64,000 nucleotides of DNA from an uncultured Bacteroidales bacterium. GTDB lineage: Bacteria; Bacteroidota; Bacteroidia; Bacteroidales; P3. The position numbers and the translations under genes are program-made. Below the pieces are notes generated by a model. The model was not told the origin of the DNA. It did not search any database and saw nothing but the letters and a program-made list of their open reading frames with translations. Below, piece by piece: positions 51,701-63,700 of this stretch (position 1 is its first letter; each line of letters opens with the position of its first letter). The stretch lies in contig CAJTPR010000008.1 of NCBI GenBank assembly GCA_910578275.1, positions 45,457 to 109,456 of the forward strand, written 5' to 3'.

Positions 51701-54700
51701 TCCGGCAAATCGGACCCGGAGAAGGCGTCACGGAGACGATGCTGAACTTGTCGGTCACGCGCAACGTATCCTGGCAAGTGGAAACAACACCGCACGCGGT
51801 CGCCGCCTTGGCATAGAAAGCCATACCGTCGTATGCCTCCACACCGTTGAAGACGATTTCCTTCTCGTTGATCGCACTGTTGGTCAAATCCGTATAGTTG
51901 CTGCCGTCCAGTTTCTCGTAAGCATTCGAACCCGGCATTTGCACATACCATTCATAGTCGGTAACCGGCGCCAAGATCACATAGGCGGGATCGTAACCCA
52001 TTTCCGCCACGGTCTTGGACCTGACATCCACTTTGGTGGTCTGTTCGCTGCGGACCATGACAGGACCGGGACAACGGCCGGGGCCGAGGTACAGTTCGGG
52101 AACGACCTTCACCTTGAACGCTATCTCGGTAAAGCTGCTGTCGGCACAGGAAGGAACCAGCGTCTTCATCTTGAGACGGTACCTGCCCGCATCGGTAACG
52201 CCCACGTCTGTCTTCGCATAATCGAGACCGTTACCCAAATCTTCCCATGTACGGGTATCGGGGTCGTATTTCTGCCATGTCAGTTCGCATGTGGCCACAT
52301 CGTAGTTCGTCACGACAGCCTTGAAATTCAGATTTCCGCCCTCGCAAACCGAATCGGCCTCGATGGAAACCAGTTCCGGCACCTCTTTCACGGTCACCAC
52401 GGCCTGGCTCGTCTTTTCGGCACAATAGGTGGTCTTGATCGTGGCGGTGTACGTTGCCGTATTCTGGATGGACGAAATCGTGTAATCCAACGTCTTTTGC
52501 GCAGGAGCCACGGCATCCGTTTCCTGCGTCGGACCGCCGGGAGCGATCGAAACGCTTACCTTGTTGCCGGGAATGGTCGTGTTGTACAACCTGTAGCTGG
52601 CAACGAGCTTGACATCCGAACCTTTGCAGACGACGGTGTCTTGCAGCAATTCCAAGTCGGGCGCCTTGTCCACGCGCAACACGGCATAAATCGTGGTATC
52701 GGTCGTGGTGGAAAGCGGCGCAGGCGTGTAGCAGGAACGAACCTCCATGCGCAAAACCATGCTGTCGGCCTCGAAAGGTATGGCCGAACCGGAGGGAATC
52801 ACCAGGGTCGTGTCGGCAGCCTTCACCGTAAAGGTAATCGACTTGCCGCCACCCAGATCGACCACCGTAGGAACATCCGCACCGGAAGGTATGCCAAGCG
52901 GCTTGAAATCGGCCGGCGCGGACGGCAGGGCGTAGGCATACGTGATGCTGCGACCATCGATATGGTCAGGGACGGCCGTATAGCCGAAAGCGACCTCGCT
53001 ACCCGATCCGGTACGCTCGCAGACGATATTGCCGTCGAACGTATAGGAAGGCTTGTCGACCATGCAGACTTCCACGGCGGCACCGGCGGTAGGCATGCCG
53101 ACGGTATTGACGGCATCGCTTACCCAGGCGCGGATATAACGCACGCTCTGGTCGTTGTACAAGTCGCCGATACGGAAGAACACGATGGTATCGGAATCAA
53201 AGCCCTTGCATACGGAAGAAAGGTCGGGGAACACGTTTTCGAGAGGTTCCCAACCGGAAGAACCGCCACGTTGCACTTCCCAACGGAATTTCAAGTCGCC
53301 TTGTCCGGCGGCGCCGGTGACGAAATACGTGGCTTCATCCGTACTATAATAGCATTCGCAAGCGGTAAGACTGTTGGTCGTACCCGGCTCAAGCGCGGTA
53401 AGGATCCGGATCGTGGCCTTTTGCGAAGCGACGGTGAAGTTGCAATGCTGGTCAGTCACCACGCAACGGAAATACCTGCCTGCGTAGTTCTTGGCATTGG
53501 CCGCCTTGATGGTCAAGGAAGCCGTGGCGGTTCCGCCGAAGTCGTTACCGTCGCTGATATTGCTCCAGGTAGTGCCGTCCGTGCCCAGAAGCTGCCATTG
53601 GTAGGCACCGGGCGCGTTGGCCTCAAAGGAACCGCCGTCCCCGTAGGTAAGACCGCCGGTAGCCCCGGCCACCGTCAAGACGGCAGCGCTGCCATCTATC
53701 ACGGAAGTAGGATCGACAGGCTGGGTGGTGATCTTCACCGTGTCGTACACCTTCACTTCCAACGGAGCGCTTTCCACGGCAGGACAGACGGTGCCGGTGG
53801 TAACGGCCACTTTCACGTACAGATGGTCGGTCAACGGACCTGCCACGTAAGTGGTCTGGTCGGTATTGGGCACATCGACATACGTGCCGGCCTGCGTGGA
53901 GGAGGTTTTCCATGTGATGGAACCGCCCCTGTTTCCGCTCAAGGTAACCGTAGCCGTGCCATCGTCGTAGCAAACCACCTTGTCGACGCTCAACGTACCG
54001 GCAAGAGGAGTTTCCACCACGCGGACAAAAATCTTGTCGGACTTGGCTTCAGGACAGACACCGTTCTTCACGGTTGCCTGATACCAGCCTGAACGATCGA
54101 GGTTGCTGGTAGGTACTTCATAAAGCTTGTCAGGATCCTGGCTGCCGCCGACGGAGGTATTGATCGCGGTTTCGGTCTTTCCGAATTCAAGTTTGGTGAT
54201 ATTGCCCAAATGGTTCTTGAGGCTGATGACAGGACTGGTTCCGTTCTGGCAGACCACGGTATCGGTGGCGGCCAGGTTGCCTCCGATGCTGTGCGCGTCC
54301 ACATGGAGGGTCTGTTCGTTGGATACGGCCTCGGATGCCGAACCTATGACGTACTTGAACCTGAACTTGTAACTGCCCGTATCCAAGGTGGCGGTGAGCG
54401 CCTCGGTAATGGACACAGTCAGCTTGTCGGCCGCTTGCGCAAAGGTCGCACCGGACACTTCCGTCCAGGCGGAAGCACCCGCGGCCTGGTATTCGAGCTT
54501 GAGGGAGCCCGTAACCAGATCGTCCTTGACCGCATCGGGAACGGTAATGCTCATGACGGCACTGCTTCCCTTGCAAATGGGGGAATTCACCGTCAAGGCG
54601 GGTTCCGTTCCGATTTTCACGGTAAGTTCCACCGTGTCGCTGTATGCAGGAGGACAGACACCGTTGGTGACCACGGCCCAAAGCAAGGTCTTGTCCATGT

Positions 54701-57700
54701 GGTCGGTGGTAAGCGGCAAGGAAGCGGTGGGATTGATGTTCCCGCCGTTGACAGCCGTGCCTTTGTCGCTCATGCCTTTAAACACCTTGGTCGTTCCGGT
54801 GCTGCCGTCAAGACGGAGCTGCGCCGTATGCTCACCCACGTTGCCTTCCAGTTTCTTGCCGTTGGCGGTAGGCTGGCCGGCAATGTCGGTATTGGTGAAA
54901 AGCAACCGGCCTCCCACGGGCTTGTCGTCCACGTTGACCGTCAGCACGGAACTGGGATCGCTCGTGCCGCAACCCGCGTTGCCTTGATAGGCAGGGTCGG
55001 TCAATACCGCATAGTAATACGTGGTGGCTTGCGGGCTTACGGCAAATGTCACGGTGCCCGTGGCATCTATCGTGCCCGTCTGGATGGAAGTACCGCCCGT
55101 GGCGCTCTTGGTGGTATTGGAGAATATCTCGTATTCGAGACCCGTTTTGCCCTTTACGGTAAGCGTCACCTCGGTTCCTTGGCAAACATGCTGTCCGTCG
55201 CCGCTGCTCACGGTAAAGCCTTCAATCGAAGGCTTGGCTATCACCTTCACGGCAATCCAAGGCGAATAGGCCGTGGGGCACGTGGAGGAACCCGAAACAC
55301 CATAGCGGACGTAGTATTGCGTACCGGCCGTGAAATCTCTGGCCGACTTGCTGTAAGTGGCCTTGCCGCTCTGCTCGAGAGAAGCCTGACGGGTGCCGGC
55401 GTAATCGGTCGTGTCGGTGCAGACCTGCCATGAAATCTGGCCGCCGGCGGGCAATACGTAGGAACCGGCATCGGCAGTGACGTTCACGGTCTGATCTTGG
55501 CAGAAGTCGCCGTTGGTACCGGCGGGAACACTGATCGTGCCGGCCTTGGGCTGCTCATCCACGGTAACGGTAACGGTGGCGTCTTGCTGGTTGCAAGCCG
55601 TCTTGTCACTCACCGTATAGACATAGGTACCCTTGGCGGCGTTGGTCACGATAATGCTTTCCCTCTGGCCGTTGACGGACACGTTTTCGCCCGCAGGCAG
55701 GTTCGCCCCGTCTTTCTGCCATAACAGCGCGCTCTTTGCCGGACGAACGGCACTTACCACGTAATCGCTACCCTCGCAAATGGTGGTGTCGTTGCTCTTG
55801 GCGGGCGCGACGGCCTTACGATTCACCTTGAAGGTGACAGGGGCGGAAGCGGTAGGTCCGCAAACGGTCTTGAGCACCGTATTGGTCACCGTGGCCGACA
55901 CCGTATAGGTAGTGTCGTCTTCGAACTTGGGAGCCAAGTCGTTGTAACTCAGAGGAAGATTCACGCCCTTGAACGTCTTGCCGGCATATGTCCATTCTAT
56001 TTCTTCGAACGACGACTCGATGGCGGGCGCATAACCGTTGTTCGCCGCCAAGGTCTTGTTGGCGCACAACGGATCGATGGCCGAGATGACGAGCTTGGGT
56101 GCAGGCTTGTACACGTTCACGCTCCTTACGTCGCTCGTCACCACGGAGCACACGCCGCCGCTCTGAATCGTGGCGCGCACGTGAAGCGTGGTCTTTCTCG
56201 AAGAAGTGCTCAACAAGGCCGCGATGTCGGTAGCGGAGGGATCGATCTCATAGGGAGTGGTTCCCGGAACCACCACGACGGTATTGCCGCCGGCGGGGAA
56301 CGTGGCGTCATTGCTGATTTCCAACTTGGAAATGGCGCCCGTGTGGCCGGTAAGCGTGAACTGTGCCGTCTGGCTTTCGCAAATGTTCGCGGGAGCCACG
56401 GCGGAAGTACCCTTCGAACTGGGTTCGCTCACTCTGACACGAACCGGCGCGGAAACCACCGTGACAGGACAACTGATACCGCCCGAAGCGTTGGTGGCCG
56501 TTACCACGCAACGGTAGAAATTGGTGTCGGGGGCGGTCAGGTTCTTGGAAGCGGCGGTGGCCGAAGCTATATCGTTCCATTTGGAACCCGTAACGAACGT
56601 GCTGTCCTGCCATTGGTAGGTAACACCCGCGAGGGTGCTTCCGTCGGCTTTCTTGGGCGTGGCCGTTATCTGTCCGCTTTGGCAATATTCAGGATTGGAC
56701 GGAGTAACGTCCACGCTGGCCAGGTCGGGCAAGGAAACCACGGTAAGCGAATATTCGGAAGTCACGGTACCGCACTTGCTGCCGTTGCGGACCGTGATAC
56801 GGTATTTGTTCACCTTGTTGGCGGCACCTGCGGCAGGCTTGACCACCTCGGAAGCCGTCAACTGGAACGTCGTCTTGCCGGAAGATGTCACCTGGCTCGT
56901 CATGTCGACCCAAGTGGCACCGTTATCGGACGATTTTTCCCATTTTTCCACTTCACCCCTGGCCACCACGGCGGCAAGGGCGGGATACGTCGTCTCGCTG
57001 GCACAGATGACCTTGGCCGACTTGCCTTCCCCGTCGAGGAAAGAAGTGATCAAAGGAGGCTGGGTCGTGGTCACCTTGCCGGTAGCCGCATCGGAAGTAT
57101 CCTTGCAGACCCGTTCGGCGTTGCCCGACTGATAGAGGTAGCTGCTCACCGCCTTGGCCGAAGTGGGCGCCTGGCTGACCACGCCGTTTATGGTAACCAC
57201 CTTGGTCGTGGCCGCGGCCGAACCGCCGAAATCGGCATCGTTATGGGTCTTCCACATATAGGTGACACCGTTGGTACCGTCTACCTTGGCGGTTACGCCC
57301 CAAGTGCCGTAAACAGGACCGGGCGCGGCCAAGGCCGTATTGGAAGCGGTGAACGTCTGGGTCGTGGAAGATCCGGTGAGGCAAATCGTGTCGTCGGCGG
57401 GAGTCACCTTGAGATCGGTGATCGCAGGCGCGTTTTCAACGCGGGCGAAACGATAAATCGTGGAATAGGCGACGACTCCGCCGGTACGCTCTATCTTGGC
57501 ACGTATATAATAATGTGCCGGAGCGGCCTGGTTGCCGAACACCTGGCTCTGGGTAAGCTTGAGCGGCCAAGAGTAAGCGGTAGGATTGGAAATGACGATG
57601 TCCGAACCGATCTGCGTGCCGCCGGCAACACCGTTGGTGAAATTGGAGGTGCTCTTGTACCAGCTTACTTTCTCGATGGCCGCGATTTCATCGACGGGCG

Positions 57701-60700
57701 TATAGCCCACCCATGCAAGGCTCGTGGTCGCATCGTTCTGGCAGACAAACGCGATCTGACTGCCTTGTCCGGGTTCGGTACCAGGAACAAGGTTCTCATC
57801 ACCGCAAAGCACGAACCGCACGTCTATCTCGATCGTGGTATCGGCCGTACAGGGATTGGCCGCGGTGGCGTCGACATGGATGTTTACCTTGTACGTACCG
57901 TTGTTGTTCATGTCGGCCGGAACGGTCAGGGTGCTCGCGTTGCCGGGATTGGCGGCAGTGAAACCTGCAGGAAGGGTCCAGGTGTAGACAGGCGTGACTC
58001 CGGAGGGAATACCGCCCACGGACAGCCTATGGTCGCCTTTGTCCTTACAGGTGTCTCCTGCCTTGTTGTCGGTAAGTTTCACATTGCCAAGGTCGGCAGG
58101 TTTGGTAACGACAAGTTTCAGACTGCCGCTTTCGGTGTCGGAACAGTTGCCGTTGGCATCGGTCACCTCGCAGGTATATGTGTCGCCGGTCGTGGCGGCA
58201 AGGTTGGAAAGCGACAAGGTGGAACTCGTCTCACCGCTCATGTCCGTGCCGTTTTTCTTCCACTTGTAGCTGTAAGCCGCGCCGGTGGCCGTGACGGGAT
58301 CGACCGTTGCCGTAAGAACCACGTTGCTACCCATGCAGACGGGATTGGCAGGCGTGGTCACGGTAACGGACGTGATGGCGGGCTGTTCTTCCAAGGTAAT
58401 GGAAAGCTCGGCCGTCTTCTTGTCCTGGCAAGTACCGTTGGTATAGATGATGACCACCGTATAGTCGCCGCTGGAGGCGATGTCGGTATTGTCAGGACTG
58501 TACGTCTTGCCTGTGGCGCCGCCGATGGCCTTGCCCGCCGTATCGGCCGCCTTGGCGTGATACCATATATAGGAAGCCGTACCGTGAGGGCTGGTACCGT
58601 TGGCGGTAAGCGTGATGGTCTCGCCCGTACAGTATTTGCCGTCGGCATGGTTGGCGGTGAGGCTCACACCCGTGATGACGGGCATCTCGTTGACCGTTAT
58701 CACCGACGAACCGCTGCCCGTAGCCGTACAGGTCTTTGCAGGCGTCTGGCCGGCGGCGGTCTGGCTGGTAGCGGTGACAGTAAGCGTATAGGTACCCGCA
58801 TCGGAAACGGACACGTTGTTCAACGTCATGCTTCCCGTGCTGCTCGTGCCCTTGCTCCAGGCATACGTGTAGGTACCGTTGCTGCCGTCATCGGCCGGAG
58901 AAAGCGTGGAGGTGATGGAAAGGTTGTCGCCCGTGCAGAGGGTTTGCGAAGCCGGACTGACGGTTACCGTGACCGGTTGCGGTTGGGCCACCACGTTTGC
59001 TTTTACCGTGGCCGTCTCGCTGTCTTCGCAACTGCCCGTCCCGAAAGTCACTTTCACGGTATAGTCGCCCGCATCGGAAACGGCGGCGTTTGCCTTGGTG
59101 AAAGTGCTCGCCGTGGCTCCGCTGCTGATAGGCGTTCCCGTGGCTGCGCCGCCCTTGAACCATTCATAGTTGGTAGGCGTGGCACCCGTGGCCGAAGCGG
59201 TGGCGACAAGCGTAAGGGTTTCACCCGAACAAATGGAAACGGGATCCACATTCACTTTCATGCCGGTAGGAATGCCGTTCACCGTAAGGGCGGCGGTGGC
59301 GTTCTTGGTATCGGTACAGCTATGGCCGCTTGCGGTGTTGGTGGCCGTCACGACAAACTGGTAGTTGTACGTTCCGGCGGCATTCATTTCGGTGGTGGGC
59401 GTATAAGTGAGTCCCGTGGCTCCCGCTATGTCGGAACCGCCTTTCTTCCATTGGTAAGCGTACGTTCCGGCAGAAGCCGTGGCAGGATCGACGGTGGCGG
59501 TAAATTCGGGAGCCGTTCCGCCTTGGCAAACGGTGGAAGCGGCAGGAGCGATGCTGACCGAAGTGATGGCGGGTTGTTCCACGATCACGATTCCTGTCTT
59601 CTCCTGTATGGCCGAAGTGGAACAAGAACCCGAAGCATAGGTGACAAGCACCGAATAATCGACAGGCGTGCCGGTGGCGGCCGTCACCGAATAAGTATTG
59701 CCCGTGGCTGCGGCGATGACCTTGCCCGCCGTATCGGCTATCTTTCCGCTATACCACTTGTAAGTGGCCGTGACCCCGTTTGCCGGGGCAGGAGAAGGCG
59801 TGGCGGTAAGCTTAAGCGTCTCGCCGGTACAGAGCTTGTCCGCATCGGCCGACATGCTGATGCTGGTCAATACGGGATTGGCATTGACCTTCAGGGTAAC
59901 GGCCTGGGATTTGGTGGCGGTACAACTCTTGCTCGTGGCGGCATCCTTGTGTTCGGCATCCACCTTGAGCGTGTACGTGCCCGAATGACTTACGAGGGCG
60001 TCGGCGATGCTTATATCGGCATTCGTGCTGCCGCCGGGCGCGGAGGGCGACCACGTATATGTATAGGTACCGTTGTTGGAGGCGGGACTAAGCGTTCCGG
60101 TAACGGAAACGGCATCGTGTTCGCACACCGTCACGGAGGCGGGAGAAAACGAGATGGAAATGGGATCGGGCGTCTTCACGACCGTAACCGTGGAAGTGGA
60201 AGTGGCCACGGCTTCGCAACCGTTGGCACCGAAAATCGCCTTGACGGTATATTTCTGGGTAGCCACCGGCGAAGCGGAACTTACCGAAGGTTTGTCGGCC
60301 GTACCCGGAACATAGCTGCCGGAAGTGGTGGCCGCCATGAAACCGGAAGTGGTATCGGTACCCTTGAACCAACGGTAGCCCGTAACATTACCCGTAGTGG
60401 CGGTAGCCACGGCCGAAAGCGTAAGGGTGGCATCGGAACAGAACTGGGCGTCGGCCATCGTCACGTTCACGCCGGAAGGCAACGGGTTCACCGTGAGCGT
60501 GACGGAATTGCGCGCGCTGTCGCGGCAACCGGCGGCGGTGACGTTCACCACTTCCAACTGGTAACTGCCCGCATCCGAAGCGGCGGCACTGGCTATGTCA
60601 TACTTGTCGGTGCTGCCGGCAAGGCTCGCTCCACCCTTGGTCCAACGATACACGGCCGTACCCGCGGGTGCGGAAAGCGCTCCGGTCACGGTGGCCTGGA

Positions 60701-63700
60701 TACTCACCGGTTGGCCCACGCAGACGGACGGAGCCGTGGCGAAACTGATGGCGGGCTTGGCAGGAAGCGGGTTGACGGTAAGATTGGCCTTGGCATACGT
60801 GGTATCGGCACAACCGTTGGCCGTGGCGATGGCATGCAGACGGTAAGTACCGGCATCGGAGGTGGCCGCGGCCGTGCTTACCGTATAAGAAAGGCCGCTA
60901 TGCTTGCGCGTGGCCGTGTCGGCACCGTTGCCCTTGACCCATTCATAGGTATAGGTGGTACCCCCCGGAGCCGTCGCAGGCGTGGAAACGGGATTGAACG
61001 TGGCATTGGAACCCTGGCAAACGGTAAGATCGGCCAAGCCGCTGATTGCCGGAGCGGAAGGTATGGCATTGACCACAAGTAACGTACTCGCTGTTCCCAT
61101 GGTCGTACCTTCATTGATACGGAACCTGTAGCCACCGGCGGCCGTGAACAAGGTCTTCTTGAGCGTGAACGTGGTCTGGTTCGCGGCGACGCTAAACGTA
61201 TATTCGGAAGAGGCAATGTCTTTCCAGCCTCCCGCGCTACTGTCTTGCAACGTATGCTTGCCATTGTCGAACGCTTCAGACCACTTAAGGGTGATTTCCT
61301 TTTCTCCGGCACATATCGGATTGGGACTCACCACCGGAGCGGGCTTGGTGCAGACATGGGTGTAGACCTCGATTTCCACCGAGCCGGCATAGCACATTAC
61401 CGTATCTTCCGGCTTGTTCGTGGAAGCATTGCCGAATACGCCCCACCCCGTCACGTCCACCAAATCACCCAGTTGTCCACTTCCGACATCAGCCTTCGAT
61501 ATGGAATACGTATTCGTATAAGTATCCGTATGATTATCGGTAACCGGAACCGCGGCCGAAGGATCCTTGGAATCCTTCACGGGAATCTTCCAATCATAGC
61601 GGCTTACATTCTGGCTGTTCTTGACGGTCAACGTTACACTGGAATTCTCACAGGTATCGGCGCCTTGGCAAGTACCCATTATCGCTTTGGGATTTTTCTT
61701 GATCACGACCGAATCACTGAATGCCTCGCACTCGACGTTATTTCCATTGGTCGTCACCACACGATAGGCGTGCCATGTACTTCCTGAGGGTGTTTCCTTA
61801 TTATAGCCATCATTTTCATTATACGGTATCGTCTTGGAGCCGATCGTCGCAAAAGAAAGAGGCAGCGTATTGGATTGGATTTCCTGAATCTCGATAAGAG
61901 GATACCCCTCATTTGCATCGGATTCAAGGACCACGTTGTCAAAATTCGAATTCACCGGGGCATTGCTGTTCTTGACCGCCAAATCGATGGTCGATCCATC
62001 ACATATACCCACGTTCAACGCCTTCAACGGCACAACGTTCATCAAATCGGCCAACGCTTCGATATACAACTTTCTGGCCTTGTACACCGTCACTTGATAC
62101 ACGTTCGTCTGCGCCGATTCGTTCCCTTCGGTCACATTTACCCGGAAATACTTGGTACAGCCTTTATACATGCAGGCATCCGTGGTGGTAGACTGTGCAA
62201 GGATATAGGCTTCCACATCGTTGAACGTATTGGAAGTCTGGCCGGAGACATCCGTCCAGGATGTCTTGTCGTCCGAAACCTGCCATTGCAAGGTCTGGCC
62301 GGCTCCATTGTTCTGCAAACGCAAGTCCAACGTTCCGGTATTACAAATCTCTCCCGGGTTCTTGCTCCAAACGCCTCCGTCCGTACGGCCTTCCACCGTT
62401 CCGGTAATGATGTCCGTCTTGACCGATACCCAAACGGCATCTTCGAAATGACCATAGGAATCAGTGCCTATCTTGGCCTCGTCGTTTCCTTCGTCACCGT
62501 TATACATGTCATCAGCCGGATCCCGTTGGTCGGAAGTGGCTACAAAACAACCGTAACGACCAAAAACAGCCCTATACTGCATGGTCTGGGTTACCGTTAC
62601 CGGTTGCGACTCGAAATAAAACCAATTGCTCCCGTTATCCGTCGTTCTCTGGGGACCATAATCATAAAGCTGGAATGTCGACCAAGGATCACCTTCCTTT
62701 GCCCGCCGCTGCCAGATAACGACAAAATCCAAGTTGGCAATCGCCAAGGCCGCGTTATCGAAATTCGTAGCCTTATATCCCGTTTGATCCATGTCGTCCT
62801 TCCAATTCCCACTCAAATAAAGCCTCAATACAACATTGGACCCCACTTCCACGGCCGTATCGGTATGCGAACAACCGGCATCAGGATCAACATCTTTACC
62901 TACGCACGGTGTTGCCGAAATACCCATACGGAAATCCGAGAAATCCACAGGTTTGGAACTGGTAGAACCCGATAAAGAAGCCGGAAACCAAGGAGACCAC
63001 TGACCATCTATCTTACAACGCACAAAAAGCCACTTCCCGTTTACTACCCTATCCGAAGTTCCCCATACGTCTCCCAAACCTTGCGAAGCAGATGGGAGGA
63101 AATCGAACGTCGTAGCATCCGCGTTCACCCCGAACAAATAACCCGGCAGTGCATTCTCTGGCACGTCCGCATCGGGATTCGCACTGTTTGTAAGATAAAA
63201 TCTCGAATCTTTTCCGGATGCGGTAGTATGGTAAACAACATTCAAAGGATAAACATCTCCGCTCACATTCATGTTCGGATCATTGGGAATCACCATTTGG
63301 CTTTTTGAAGTATTCGGGGTCAATTGAAAACCCCAATTTCCAACGCCGTAGACTTCTCCGTTGTAGTTGTCATCAAGATTATCAGCAGCATCTACCGTAG
63401 CCATGACCCATTGCCATTCGGTAGGATCGGAATCCGCATCCACGGAAGCCCTGGCATCAATCGTAGAACCGCATTGCGTCGAAACGGATACAGTCGGAGC
63501 TTTCAACGGCTTGATTGCCTTGATGAATACGGTATCGGTCGTAGCCGGACATTGGTTTTTCCCGTCAGGCCCGGTGTAGGTATAAGAAATAAAATATGGT
63601 CTTGATTCATTGATGGCCACATCTTTCGACACAGGCAAAGTATAAGTGGGGTGTTTCCCTGCCACAGGAACCCATGCTCCGCCGGACAAGGCCTTCATGA

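Noticed and set aside
41595..61082. Very long open frames on the plus strand opposite the giant and the type A substrate genes (for example about 41595-45794, 48708-54092 and 56181-61082).
   Set aside because: They lie antisense to proteins with clear signal peptides, repeats and sorting domains. Their translations are rich in Gly, Arg and His with no domain pattern, as expected from GC-rich reverse-frame reading.
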